Shown in pieces: positions 11,301-24,500 of a DNA stretch of 64,000 bases. A program made the translations under genes and the position numbers. Positions within the stretch are counted from its first letter, which is position 1; each line of letters starts with the position of its first letter. Origin of the DNA: Heterostelium album PN500 (Eukaryota; Evosea; Eumycetozoa; Acytosteliales; Acytosteliaceae); assembly GCF_000004825.1 (NCBI RefSeq), contig NW_008805064.1:1-64000 (forward strand). Direction: 5' to 3'. The notes under the pieces were generated by a model, which was given only the letters and a program-made list of their open reading frames with translations, made no database searches and was not told where the DNA came from.

Positions 11301-14300
11301 TGGTTGACTCTCATCTGTTTTTCCACTTGATGGTCTAACTTGTAAATTCGAAGGTGCTATATTTAAAGTAATATTAATAATTATTAAAACTCTTTTGAAT
11401 AAAAGAAAGATAAATTCATACCTTTATATCCATCGTATGTAAATGTTTCACTTTCTTGAGAATGTGCTTTGACTTGGACTTTAAATTTGGTTCCACCTCC
11501 ACTTGGACAAGTGAATATAATCTTGGTTTCAGAAATCGACAGAATCTTGGATGAATCAAGTGCTTTTTCTTCAAAGAGAACCTTTAGATCTTTACCATAG
11601 AAGAATTTACCTGTGATTGTAATTGGTTCAGTTCCATCGACATCACTGAGTGGTTGAATCGATGAAATTTCAGGAATGTCATAATATGAGAAATAATCGT
11701 TTGTTGATGTCCATTGACCTCCAACTGTAACATTGACTGTGAGATTATGTCCAGAACCTTGAGGAATTGTACAATAACAAATCGATGAAGTTGACCATCT
11801 TATTGATGGACATTCAACATCGTTGATCTTAATTGTATTGTTCTCTGATTTTGTAACTTTATCTGCAATTTCAGATGGTACAAAGTTTGATCCTTTAATT
11901 GTAATTTCATATTGACCTTCATTTGGTCCTGAGTAATATAAATCTTTTTCTAAAATTGGTCCTATTGATATGATATAATAATAATTAATAAAATAATCAA
12001 ATTAAATGAAATTAACTATAATTACTTACTATCATAAGAGAATACTGTATTGTTTGGTGATTTTTGATTTCCAACAACAACCAGAACATTTAAATCAGTT
12101 CCAATTCCAGGTGGAATTGTGCAATATGATGTTTGATCGTTCTCCCATTTTATCGATAAACATTGGTTGCCATCGATCGAAATATAATTGTTTGTCTTGT
12201 CGTTTGTCGCTGATGTCACAACACTTGCTGGAACAAAGTTTGATCCTTTGATTGTAATTTCAACATTTCCTTTTGATGTACCACTTAATTCTTCAGATGT
12301 AACGTTTGGTGCAATATACGAGAATAATTTAATTGAACTCTTTCCATCTGAAATACTACTTTGATTTCCAACAAATACTTCAAGTGTCAAATTTGCACCG
12401 ATACCTTCGACAACAGTGCAGTTTATCAATGTCGAATTGATCCAAAGCAAAGAGGTACATAGTTTACCATCGATTGTAACATTACTATTTGGGAATGTTT
12501 GTTGTGATTTGGCAAGAATCTCTGGAACAAAATCTAAACCTTCAATTGAAAATAATCCACCTTTTGTTGGTTGATTTACAATTTTCTTTGTTACATTGGG
12601 GGCTAAAAATAAATAGAATAATAGTCAAGTTAGTTTTCATATTTTTTAGGTTGATAAAGAAAGAGATTAAATGGATAATAATTACGATTGTATGAAAAAG
12701 TGAATGATCTTTTGTTGAATGTGTCGATATCAACAACATTTCCAAGTGATATTGAAATGTTGAGATTCTTTCCAATTCCGGCTGGAATTACTGTTGTGAT
12801 GAATGTCGAATTTGTGAAATTGTTGTTTGTAGTTAGTGTCTTGTCGAGTGTGATATTCGAGAATGTGATTGGTCCTTCCAAAAGTGCATCGTCTACATAG
12901 GTATCGGTATCATTGTCATATGAATATACAATATATTCGTTGGGAACAAAGTTTGTACCAGTGATCGAAATTGTAGTGTTTCCATCGGTGCTGCTATTGA
13001 GTGGTTCGATTGAGTAAATCTTGGAATTTGGGAATGTCAGTGTATGGTCGAGGAATGTCCAACCATATGTGAGATCGTTCACAACGGCAACAGAAATATT
13101 GTCACCAAATCCAGGTGGAAGCAAACACTTGATACAATAGAAATCAACTGTTGTTCTGAATGAATCACTTAAATCGATATACGGGTCATATTCAGCACCA
13201 TCGATATATTGTTGTGTTGGTGGATCTATTGAATTACCATTGGAGTCAAAGTATTCTTTGGACTTGTAACAGTTCTCGAAATCGTATTCACATTCCGCTG
13301 CTGCAAATCCATAGAGTGAAATCATTGGAATGTCTTCTTCAGATCCAAAATCGGTACCGGCAATCCAGAAATCGTTATATATAGAGGTATTGAATTCTGG
13401 ATGAACAAGTTGAAGGATATTTGGTCCTTTGTAAATGATTGCAAAATCTTGTGACAACTCTGTTTGTTGACTATCGACCTGAACTGTGACAAGTAACCTT
13501 CCACTTCCACTTGGAATTGTACAACTTGCTTTGGTATCACTGATTAACACGATATCTTCACATGATCCATCACCAATATTGATATCGAATTGATCTGAAT
13601 CTGAACCGAATGATGTTCCTACAACTTCAAGTGCTCCACCACCAAGTGTTGGTACTGGATCTTTTATTGATATTGAAGTGATTGTTGGTGCTTTATAACT
13701 GATTGTGATATCATGATTTGAAAGCTGCTCACCAACTTGAACAATAACTGTTTTATCAACACCTGTTCCATCGGTTGTGAATACAAGTTTGTCATTCATT
13801 CCGTTGGTACTTGGAATCAATGTTGCAGCTGTCTTTTTGTTGTTTATCAATAGTTGGACATAAGAAGGTGTTTGTTGGCTTGATGTTTCTGTAGTATGGA
13901 AATTCTGACCATTGACAGTCACTGATGTTCCAATAGTATTAATGAAATCTTCATTGGTTGAAATCGATGTGACAACTGGTGTATTGTAGGTAAATGTATA
14001 GGTTTTAACAAGGTAGTTCATCTCTTGAACCAATGAACTCTGACTTCCAAAGTATGTGATTGAATGTATTCCATATCCTGGTCCAATGGAACATGTCATT
14101 TGTTGATTGTTGTTTGCTAACTTTGTAATGGTTGGATTTTGACAAGTTTTATCACCAACTTTAATTACAGTTCCAGTTTTATCGAGATTTCTTCCAACAA
14201 TCGTTATTAATGTGTTGCTTGATGTTGGACCTGAGAGATTATCAATAATGAAAACAATTGGACCACTGTTGCAACTCGATAATACATCATCACCCAAATT

Positions 14301-17300
14301 GAATTGATCCAAAGTCACGGAAACCATTGAACATAGTTTATTGTTGTATGATACAATTGCAATTCCAGGTTGCGTGGTATCAATATTATTTGGAATATAA
14401 TAGGTATCGATGAGATTATAGGTTTGTCTCTCAGTTGAAATTGATAGTAATGAATTTAAAAGTTCGTTGGCCATCTGTAGGCCAAGTGGTGTCATAAATG
14501 GAAGTAATGAAAATGAACAGAGGTCACTATTCATCTTTTGGAGCAATGATCTAAAAAGAATGTTGTTTTGGTATGCTGTTTGGAATGAAGTGGAGAAGAG
14601 GAATGATAAACCTTGGTTTGATGACCAATCACCGCTGGTTGTTGTTGTTGCCCAGTTACTTAAAAGTTTCTCGAGGATATCGATTGAGAAACCAACTTGG
14701 TCAAAACTCGATGGACATATTCCTTTGGAAAGTAGATAATCGGTGAGTGATGAAGGATCATTGTTGGTTGGTGCTGGATCGACTCGACATGTCTGACAAT
14801 CAAAGATATTGTTATAGATTCCGATTCTATTGATCCATTGTACTTTGTCTTCTGATGAATCAGGATAGGTTGCTCCGATGAATGAAATAAGGTTGTTGTT
14901 GAATTCCAAAATATTAGGAGTGGAAGTAGTTGTGTAGCTTTTCAAAACACCGATGAAATCAAACAATTCGATTGAATTTTGATTGTTACCATCGACATTT
15001 AGAATACCTTTCTTTGAAAGTTCAAGATAGTTGTCATCATTGGTGATATCAATCAAATCCCAAAGATAAGCTGATATCCATCCAAATGATCTCGTTCCGT
15101 TCGAATCGAAATTGTTAAACTTTTCAATGTCTTGAATCAAAGTGCAATTATTAATTGAAATTTCAGTGTTGGTTGCAAGAGATGGGAATGCTCTCTATTA
15201 ATTTTGTAATGTAAGATATTTTCATTAATATTTTGTTTGATTTTGGAATTGTATTATAATATTATAATTTAATACATACTTGTTTTAATAATGTAGAAAA
15301 AACATTAATGAGTGATTGAATGAATGCATCTGTTTGAGTTGAAGTTGACCATCCTTGGTTTTTACCGGAATTCTTTAATTGATCTAAGTTTATTGTGAAC
15401 AATGGATTCAATGATTTAATGAGGTGGTATGAATATACTTGAATGATAGAATCGAGACAACTCGTGTTAAAGTGAGCTGTCAGATCATCGTTGATGTATC
15501 CAGTGGAATTTTCAAGGTGAATTACAACTTTAACCTTTGGAATAACAAGTGGTTGTAATGCTGCTTGATTGGTTGCTTCAATCAATTGTTGGAAAAGTAA
15601 ATAGTAAAGTGGTCTGGGATCTTTTGTGTTATTGTTGGCATCGGTATAGTTTTGGCCATCTAAGTTGAAACCAAGAGTCGACTGATATCTGAGTGGAGTT
15701 GATGTACTTGTGTTGACGATTGTAAGATTGCGCAATGCATCTTCAAGGTAGATTTGAACGGTCTGGTTCGAACTTTTGTCAAACTCGAAAACACCATTGG
15801 AGTCTGTGGTAAAGTTATACTGTTCGGCAATGGAATCGAGGCAACTGAAATCACATTCCAATGTATTGTTATTGACAGAGACTGATCTAACTAAAATCTT
15901 GGTTTGTCTAAAAACTAAATCATTTCTCAGGAGATCGACAACATTTTTTAGAGCTGGACTTACGTTACTTCCACTTAATGGTGATGCCATGAGCAAACCT
16001 CGGAAGTATTGTGGTGTCTGGAAGGCAGTGGTAACACAATCGCCATTGATGGCTGATTGGCATGTTGTATTGAATACTCTCTGACTAATTTGTTTGTGGA
16101 AAGCAACCAAAGTTTTTGATTTCACACATACTTTAATTCCTTTCTAAAAAATGTAATTTATGTAATTCATAAATAAATAGATAAATTTATTAGTAACAAT
16201 AAATTTACGATTTTTTAATTATCATATAATAAATAATTACCTTTAAATAGGATTGATCTAATGAACCAACACAGAATTGAGTTTCATTGTCAAAAGAGAT
16301 ATGAGAGGCATCAATAGATGATGTCCAAGCAGAGATACTGAATGGAATACTGTTGTTTTTAATAAACTCATTACTAAATCTAAACTCTGAAACTCCAGTT
16401 GAATTTTCTGCTAATTTATATTGTAACTAAAAATAAAATAATTAGTTGATTTCGTCATTCAGCATTATGAATCAAATGAAAATTTAAATAAAATAAAAAA
16501 TAAAAATAAATACTTTATTAGAAATTTATAAAATTAATCAAAACACACCACACTCTCATATTAACTCCCCTTTTTAATTTTTTTTTTAATCTCTAGATCA
16601 AATGATTACCAAATATTAAAAAAAAACTAAAATTAAAAAGATGTTCAAAAAAAATAAAAATTTAAAATTAAAATCATTTTACAAAGAAAGATCATCTTTT
16701 CATCTTTTTTTTTTAGGCGGGAACAGGTTGTTTTTGAAAAATAAATAAAATAAAATAAAAATAATATAAAATAAAATAAAAAAATAAGAATCTATAACTA
16801 TTTGAATACTTACAGGAATACTAAGGTATTGTTGATTAGTTGTGTTCCAGATATCAAATCCACCAATTAATTGATAACCCAATGTAGAGTAAAGATTCGA
16901 GGTGATTGTCGATGAAGATGTTGGTTGACCATCGAGAAGGAAACTAATTTCAGCTGCATAAGGTTTGTCGGCATTCAATGTGTAGATAGAAGGATTGGAA
17001 CTCTTTATTGTGGTCATTACTTGCATTAAACTCGATTGTTGAACCTTTGTACAAAGGAATGAATGTCCGAAGGTTGCATTATAATAGGAGAATCCAGAAA
17101 GTATCGAATCGGTTGGAAACCATCTCTGATCTGGAGTTTTGCTGCTACCAACCACAAAGTTTGTGGAATTCAATGGAATTGGAAAACCTTCGAGAGAATG
17201 AACAATGTGGATACCATTCTTGGTTGTAGTGTCGTAGCCGAGAACCCCTTTACCCAGACCGCTACTACCGTCTTGTGTCGTTGGGTTCAATTGAGTTGCA

Positions 17301-17641
17301 ACGTTACCGTTGGAGTCGTTGAGCCATGCCTTATCATTGTAGGAAATCGAAACAATCTTTGGCAAAAGGAATTGGCCCATAGTCAAAGCAAGACTGCTCT
17401 CAATGCTCTGAATTGGTTTCGGCATCCATCGTATGGTTTGGTCAGCGCTATCGGTATATAGGTACGATCCGGTGTTTGGTAGTTTCTTAATATACCACCA
17501 ATCTACGGCTTTGTTCTCTGGTGACAAACATGCAGGTTCCGCAGCAAACGATCCATATGGTAACAGAGTCACTAACAACAAAACCAGTTGGAAGAGTAAC
17601 ACTGTCTTTGGAATAATATCTATTCTATTACTTTTTTTCAT
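8388..17641 (-). CDS. Giant secreted IPT/TIG protein with DNase II-like N-terminus (2654 aa)
   Basis: Fourteen exons join in frame: 17641-16814, 16426-16241, 16143-15280, 15194-12686, 12602-12030, 11961-11422, 11356-10604, 10537-9962, 9887-9777, 9700-9569, 9499-9212, 9158-9040, 8960-8831, 8743-8388. A signal peptide (about 1-34) precedes a DNase II-like domain (about 38-370) with VDWWYIKKLP, the first active-site block HIVHSLEGFP (His148) and a CVGS block. The second motif, DHSK in active DNase II, is replaced by SHIS, so catalysis is doubtful. A unique region follows, then about 11 IPT/TIG repeats (from about 915). Interrupting them is an acidic run (about 1915-1945) followed by a long Ala/Val-rich hydrophobic stretch (about 1955-2070). 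Beta/gamma-crystallin-like segments (LTLPIGVYQSDFLSNIGW, LKLGKGHYDEAYLQSIGW) lie toward the C-terminus. The acceptor of exon 12 is the one that keeps frame; the nearer AG at 9134-9135 would not. The protein is homologous to the divergent gene at 18555-31355. Confidence 0.8.
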
Positions 17642-18554
17642 AAATATTTATATCTATTTTAATAAAATATAGAAAAAGATGATATGATATGATTAAACTA
17701 AATTTGTTTTTGTTTGATATCAGTACCGTACTGAAGGATGTGCAAGGAGAGATTACTTTAAGATTTCGTGAAATGACAACACACGAATTAAGATCTTTCT
17801 GATGTTGTTGTTTTTCACAAAGTTTGCGAATGAGGGAAGTAAAGTTGGTACATTCGCACTTCGTCAATCTTTGATATCAGTACCGTACTGAAGGATGTGC
17901 AGGAGAGATAACTAAGATTTTGTGAAATGACAGCACACGAATTATGATCTTTTCGATGTTGTTGTTTTTTACAAAGTTTGCAAATGAGGGAAGTAAGCAA
18001 ATGAGGGAAGTAAAGTTGGCACATTAGCACTTCGTCAATCTATATATATATGCAAATAAAAATTTGATATTTTTATGATAAAACGAAAGAAAAGTGATCT
18101 TGAAAAAAATCTTTTTCATCATTTTTGCAGCTTTTTTTTTTTGCTTTCAAAAAGGAAAATAAATAATTTGTGTCTTTTTGATGAAGTTTGTATCGTGTAT
18201 CAAAAAGGAAAAAAAAATTATCTTCTTTTTGATGAAGTTTGTTTGCCTTTTCGATGTATCAAAAACAAAAAAGATTTACATTCGCCATTAGAACAGTCTT
18301 TTAGGACTTTGCCTATCAAAATGGGTATCAGTTACTGTAGTATCATAAATCGTTTGACCCTCAAACAAAATCTTTTCTCCAATCACGATTAATCTTACTT
18401 TGTTCAACCACAATCACACGTTATCAATAGTTCATATTTTCGTTCTGGTTAAGAATCAATCATTTGTCAAAAAGTATACTTCACGATAAATACCTTTTAG
18501 TATTGGATTTTAAACATCATTATTGATTTTAAACAACAAGTATATTCATCTAAA
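17642..18554. promoter_or_regulatory. Divergent intergenic region of the DNase II/IPT pair
   Basis: This 913-base gap separates the two start codons and must hold both promoters. It contains a tandem duplication (17714-17870 and 17871-18041) and, at about 18175-18265, two copies of a CTTTTTGATGAAGTTTGT element. No gene is supported inside. The arrangement suggests joint regulation but shows no named transcription-factor site. Confidence 0.6.
17714..18041. repeat. Tandem duplication in the divergent promoter
   Basis: Two units (17714-17870, 157 bases; 17871-18041, 171 bases) both begin TTGATATCAGTACCGTACTG and end near CACTTCGTCAATCT. The second has a further internal repeat of GCAAATGAGGGAAGTAA. 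Both contain the near-palindrome CAGTACCGTACTG. Confidence 0.85.
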
Positions 18555-21500
18555 ATGAAGATATTATATGTTTTTTTAGTATTTCTATGTTTATTTACAT
18601 TGACTTATTCATCAGATACACCACCGCCGACTCCTGAAATCACCGGAATCGTTTCTACTGGAGGAATCACTTCGAATTTAGTGATATCTGGAACAAACTT
18701 TGGAACTTCACCATCTGTAACCATTGCTATTAATGATGGTGTCCAAACTCCGTTCGTATCTGAAATCCAAACAGATGGTTCTCTCTTGGTTAATGGTCCA
18801 ATTTTAGATTCAGAGACAACTCCAAGTGCCAATGGAATTTGGAAAGCTTCAGTCAGAGTTCTCAATTCGAATGCATTTGATCTAAACTTATTCAGTAAGT
18901 TTGATTTTAAATATAATTGAATTTATTAAAATTAATATTTTATTCTCAATTTAGAACCAATAATTAGTGATATTCTCCCAAATAATAAAGGTATTTGTGC
19001 AGGTGGTACTATCATTCAAATCAATGGATTTAATCTTTTGAATCCATCAAACAGCAACCCAGGACAAGTATTGGTTGGAGGTTATGATTGTCCGATCAAA
19101 AATGATTTTGCCAACACTGCTATTTCCTTGCAATGTGTTACACCTTCCACTATTATCGATTGTGAAAACAAATTACCTAACGATGTTGGTGTTCAAGTTA
19201 AAGTTGATGGAGAGAGTTCCGATTCTTTCGAGTTTATTTACCAAGATCCAGAGATTACATTCACACCAACATCGTTTATTATCGGAAAGAATGTTGCTAT
19301 CGATGTTACCGTGAAAAATTTATTCCTTAATAATATTCCAGATCCAATATTGATGATAGGAACCGAGATCTGTACTGATGTTACTATCTCAGCTTCTAAA
19401 ACATCGATTCAATGCAACACTCTTCCTTCTTTTACAACTGCTTTAAATGTTAATATCAAAGTCACCTATGGAACCAACATATTCAGCTCTACTTCTCTAT
19501 TTGGTATCTTGAGTATGTAATCTACATTAGCTTCTCTATTTTTTGAAACAATTTAACTAACTTTCAATTAAAATAGTTCCAAAACTATTGAGTTTCGATG
19601 TGAATAGTGGAATAGCTGGTCAAACTACACCAATCGAAGTGACTGTAGAGAATTTCGATGTTTCATTTATGAACGATGTTCAAATTCTCTTTGATACAAC
19701 ACCTGCCACAATCACTAAAACATCGTTTTCATCCAACAAATTCAAAATGATTCTCCCAGGTTCATTTAACGGAGAACCAACTTCAATTTCAATGAAAATA
19801 GGTACACTTAATGCACATGTTGCCACAGGACTTACCTTTACTTTCTATCGTATGTATTATCAAATTTCGGATTCAATTCTATACTTATAAATTTAATTTA
19901 ATTTCTTCCAACACAAAATAATTTGATAGAACATAAAATAACATCATTGAATATCTATGAAGGATTGTCAGTTGGTGGATATTATATAGAAATTCTTGGA
20001 GAATCATTATCACAAGTATCATCTGTGACAATAAATGGAAACGATTGTCCTATTAAGGCTGATAAAGACAAAGTCCTAACTTGTAAAGTACCAGCTGTCG
20101 ACGAAGCACTTTTGAATCAAGCAAATGACTTTAGATATGAGTCTTCAATTTCAGCAATAATCAATGGTGCCAATTCTGAAAATACATTAAAAAAGAAATT
20201 CACTTACTATCAACCGGTTATCAAATCAATTTATCCAAATCCTGCAATGGATAAAATTAAAATTTATCTAATTGAAGGTTACAACTTGGGCGATATCAGC
20301 TCTATCACTATAGGAGGTGTCAGTTGCCAGATCGTCGATATTAATTCAGGAAATGTTGAATGTGCATTTGTACTTCCAACAACAACAGATATAACCAATC
20401 CATTACCAGTAGTCTTGAAAGAAATCTCTACTACTTCCTCTTTTACTTCACCACCCACCAATTTACATTTTGTCAGTGAGTATATTCATCCAAAATTAGT
20501 TTCCAAAAGAAAATAATTTAGTATTAATATTAATCGTAATTTAAATATTTTAGAACCAACAATAACAGCAGATAGAAATGGAAAGATATCTGGAAATGAA
20601 ATCATTACATTTACATGCACCGACTTATATGAGATTCCTAACTTAATATTGTTGGGAGCATCGAAATGCAAAATTATTCCAAGCAGTCTTTCCATCACCG
20701 CACCTTTTAATTCATTCCAATGTACTTCACCAGCTACCAACGTGGCAGGTGCAGTTGGAGTTACTTTGAACACAAAAAATACCCAATATATTTTTGCCAA
20801 TGCATTCACATATTATAGTAAGTTATTACCTATCAATAAAAAAAAAAAAAGAGAAATTAGAATTAACAAATTCAAAAGTTCCAACAGTTACTTCAACAAC
20901 TGGACCACTTTCAACACCTCAAGGAGGAGCTTTAACATTGACTGGTACAAAATTCCTTGAAACTACTTCTGTTACTATTGGTGGAACTTCATGTGTATTC
21001 ACAGTGGTAAGTGAAACATCAATGATTGTAACTGCACCTCCAAAATCACCAGCAAACAACCCACATCCATTGGTAATAACGATTCAAGGAGGTTCAACAT
21101 CCAATCCAGTCAACATAAATTATAATGGACGATCAATCACTTCAATTTCACCAACCAGAGGTTCAAGAAAAATAATAACTCCGATCACAGTTACAACTCC
21201 TACCAATCAAAACACTCCAAACTCTATTCGTTTGGTTTTAACAACTAATCCAACGACTATTGTCAATATTCCAACTTTCACTGTTGACGGAGCCACAAAT
21301 ATCAGATTTAATGCACCAGCTACAACAGTCTCTGGTATATACAGAGTGGAACTGATTCATACAACTGGCACAACTGTTGATCAAGTTACATTCGAATATG
21401 TTGGTCTTACTTGTAAAGGTGCTCGTCAAGCTGGTTCAACTTTCAATCCCGATGTACTTTGGTGGTTACAAATTTATTTACGTCAAGCACAGGTTCCCTA

Positions 21501-24500
21501 TCACTACTTATACTATGACAACACAATGACTGATATGATTAGAAGTGTTGGATTCGATGATATAACATCTCCATTAAATGCCACTATTGATCAGAGGGAA
21601 GAATATTATTACATGGCTTGGAATGACAAAGAAAAAGGAGGCAATGCACACTTAAAGCAAATGCTATTTTATGATACAACTGAAACTGGTCAAGTTACTG
21701 AAGCGATCCACATAATGCATAGTTTTCCAGGATTCCCGAAAGAAAAAAAACGTGGATCTCGAGACCCTGATTGGGTTGTTCCACCTGCAGTGAATACTCA
21801 ACATTTCTTCTGTTACCAAGTCACCGATATCGAAACCACCTCATTGATGATTGCGAGAACCCATCCAAAACTAACATTCTTCGCAAATGATGACAATCTA
21901 AATGCTGTTGCGTTTCCAAATCTCCAAATTCTGATTAATGAAAACACTAGGAATTATGGACAAGTAAAATCAAAATTTACATGCAATATACTTAAAAATT
22001 CTAACTTTTTAATAATTTTTTTTATAGACATGTGTAGATGGTTTAATGGGTACTACACCAACTCTTGATAATTGTAGATGGCGTGTTCCATTAGTAATTC
22101 CAGGAATAAATGCACCTCAATTTTTCTCGAGAGTTCAACTTCCAACTATTCCTAATCCAAACTTTAAAGCAAACGGTGTGGCTGCACTTGGAAGATCGAT
22201 TATTCTCAACTCTGAACCACTTTTAAGGCGCAACAAAATCGATATTTACTTTCAATATGATGGATTTGATATGTGGCAATATGTCGCTGAGTTTTATGAT
22301 AGAAATCTATTTGTTCAAACATGGTGTAGCTCAGAGGACAGACTATTCTCTGTGAATTCAAAAATTGTTAATGTTGAAACAACAGGTATGTTGTATCATA
22401 TCACTGTCTATTTCTTCAAATAACTTACAATTTATTTTTAAAATTAGAATATCCTGTTCATCTCTCACACAATACTGGAACAGGTTATGTTGGTCACTAT
22501 AATAAAATGCGTGGTACTGATCATTCGAAACTTGCTTACAGTATGTATCCAGTTTATGGAACAGAAGCAGAAGAAACTGATGCAAATGAAAATCTATTTT
22601 GTATCGGTGATTTGAATAGACATAAAGGACAAGTATGTATTTTGAATTCAATTAATTCAAACACAATACTAATATATCTAAATAAATTGATTTCATTATT
22701 ATTATAGGCAAAAAGAGGAGGAACTGTTTTATGTTTCAACCATCCAAAACTCTCGAAACAATTCAACCAATTTGTTAAAAGTTATTCATCATTTGTATGT
22801 TTCTTTTATTATTGAATTTTTGAAGTTTTATTTTTATTAACTATCCATTTTGATTTAGGGATATCAACCAGTAGTTATACATGGTAAAAGCCGCGTGGCG
22901 CGAAAATCTAAAGTTAAATTTATTGTTAACAATAGGATTGTCTATCAAACACAAACAATTGTAAATAATATTGGAACTGATATTGTACCAATTCCAACCT
23001 TTTTACCTCAAGAAATAGGAGATGAAGGCGGAGTTGATGAAACAATAATTTTTAGAACACCAACAAGTAAAACAATTACAATTCAATCAACAGCAACAAT
23101 TTCTCCAGTGTCAGCAGTTCCATGGACAAATCAGATCTATTTTGAGGTTCGTCAAGAATTGATTGGTGATCTTCAACCACCATACACACCAAGAATTATA
23201 AGACAAACAGCACTTTCAGCTGGAAATCAAGTCTTTTACAATGCTCTTCGAACACGAACAACTCCAATATTCCAACCTGGTGAAAATATTGCACCTTCAG
23301 TAGAACCCCCAGCTTTCGGACCACTACCCCCTTATGTTAACGGTGGTCCCTCTCTAGTACAAACTGCTTTCACTCGTGGACACAATACAATTGACAGTGT
23401 TGTAGGTTTAGAGGTTCCAATCGTAGATGGTACAAATGCAAATCCAATTTGGAGTTACCGTGCACAAAATTCATTGTCAGTTCACTATATGGCATATGAT
23501 GATTTGGTTGCCAGAATATGTGAATCAAATGAAATTACACTGGCTAATGGTTGCAATGATATCAATTATGCATTATTCACAAAGATTAGTGTGGTTGTAC
23601 CTAATGAACAGTTCCCACCCACAAGAGAAGTTCAGTTCCCACATATTGATGGTGATATGAACTATCAACTTCTTCCAGATATTAGGGAGTTTGAAATTAT
23701 TAGATTTGTAAATCATTTTAAAACTCTATATACTCTTCCTACCAATATTTATTCATTCATTCTTGATACTACGCTCACAAGATCATACCCAACAGCAACT
23801 GCTCCATTCAATATCATGTTAAATAGAAGAAACTACTGTCCAGATGAACTCTCATATCTCCTTATTCTAAATTCGATTTATAGAGTAAGTGGAATTGAAA
23901 GTCCAATTTCATTCTTACCAACAGATCCACTCAATTGGGCAAATGGAATTGCTTTGGCACTTTCAAAAGTTGTTTCAAATCTTTATAATGATGGAACAAT
24001 CGAATCAAACCCAGAATTTGGTGCATGTTTTAATTTGGTTCCAGCTGCATTCAATTTAGATACCTACACTGAAACAACACCAACAATGAACTCATATCAA
24101 TGGACCGCTGTTGCCACTTGGAAATTAATGACAGAAGCTACCAATCGTGTTAATCATATCGATTTATTCAATTTTATTACAACATTGGTAAAGTCAAGAG
24201 GTATGACAGGTCTTGGTGATATTTTCAATCGTGATACTCTGATTGATAGAGCAAACAAAGAATTGTTAATTGACAACCACATCATCAAACGTGAATCAAT
24301 GAAGAGAAAAAACACACTTTTAAGTTCTTCCAGAATCTCATCGATTTCAAATGACAACATTGTTCAATTGATTCAAAGTCAATTCTCAATCTTTGAAATT
24401 GCTTCATTGGATATCATTGACTTTAATTTATTATTGAATTCAATGAACAAATGGACAACAATCAATGGAGTCAATCAATTCATTTCAACATTCTTTAACC

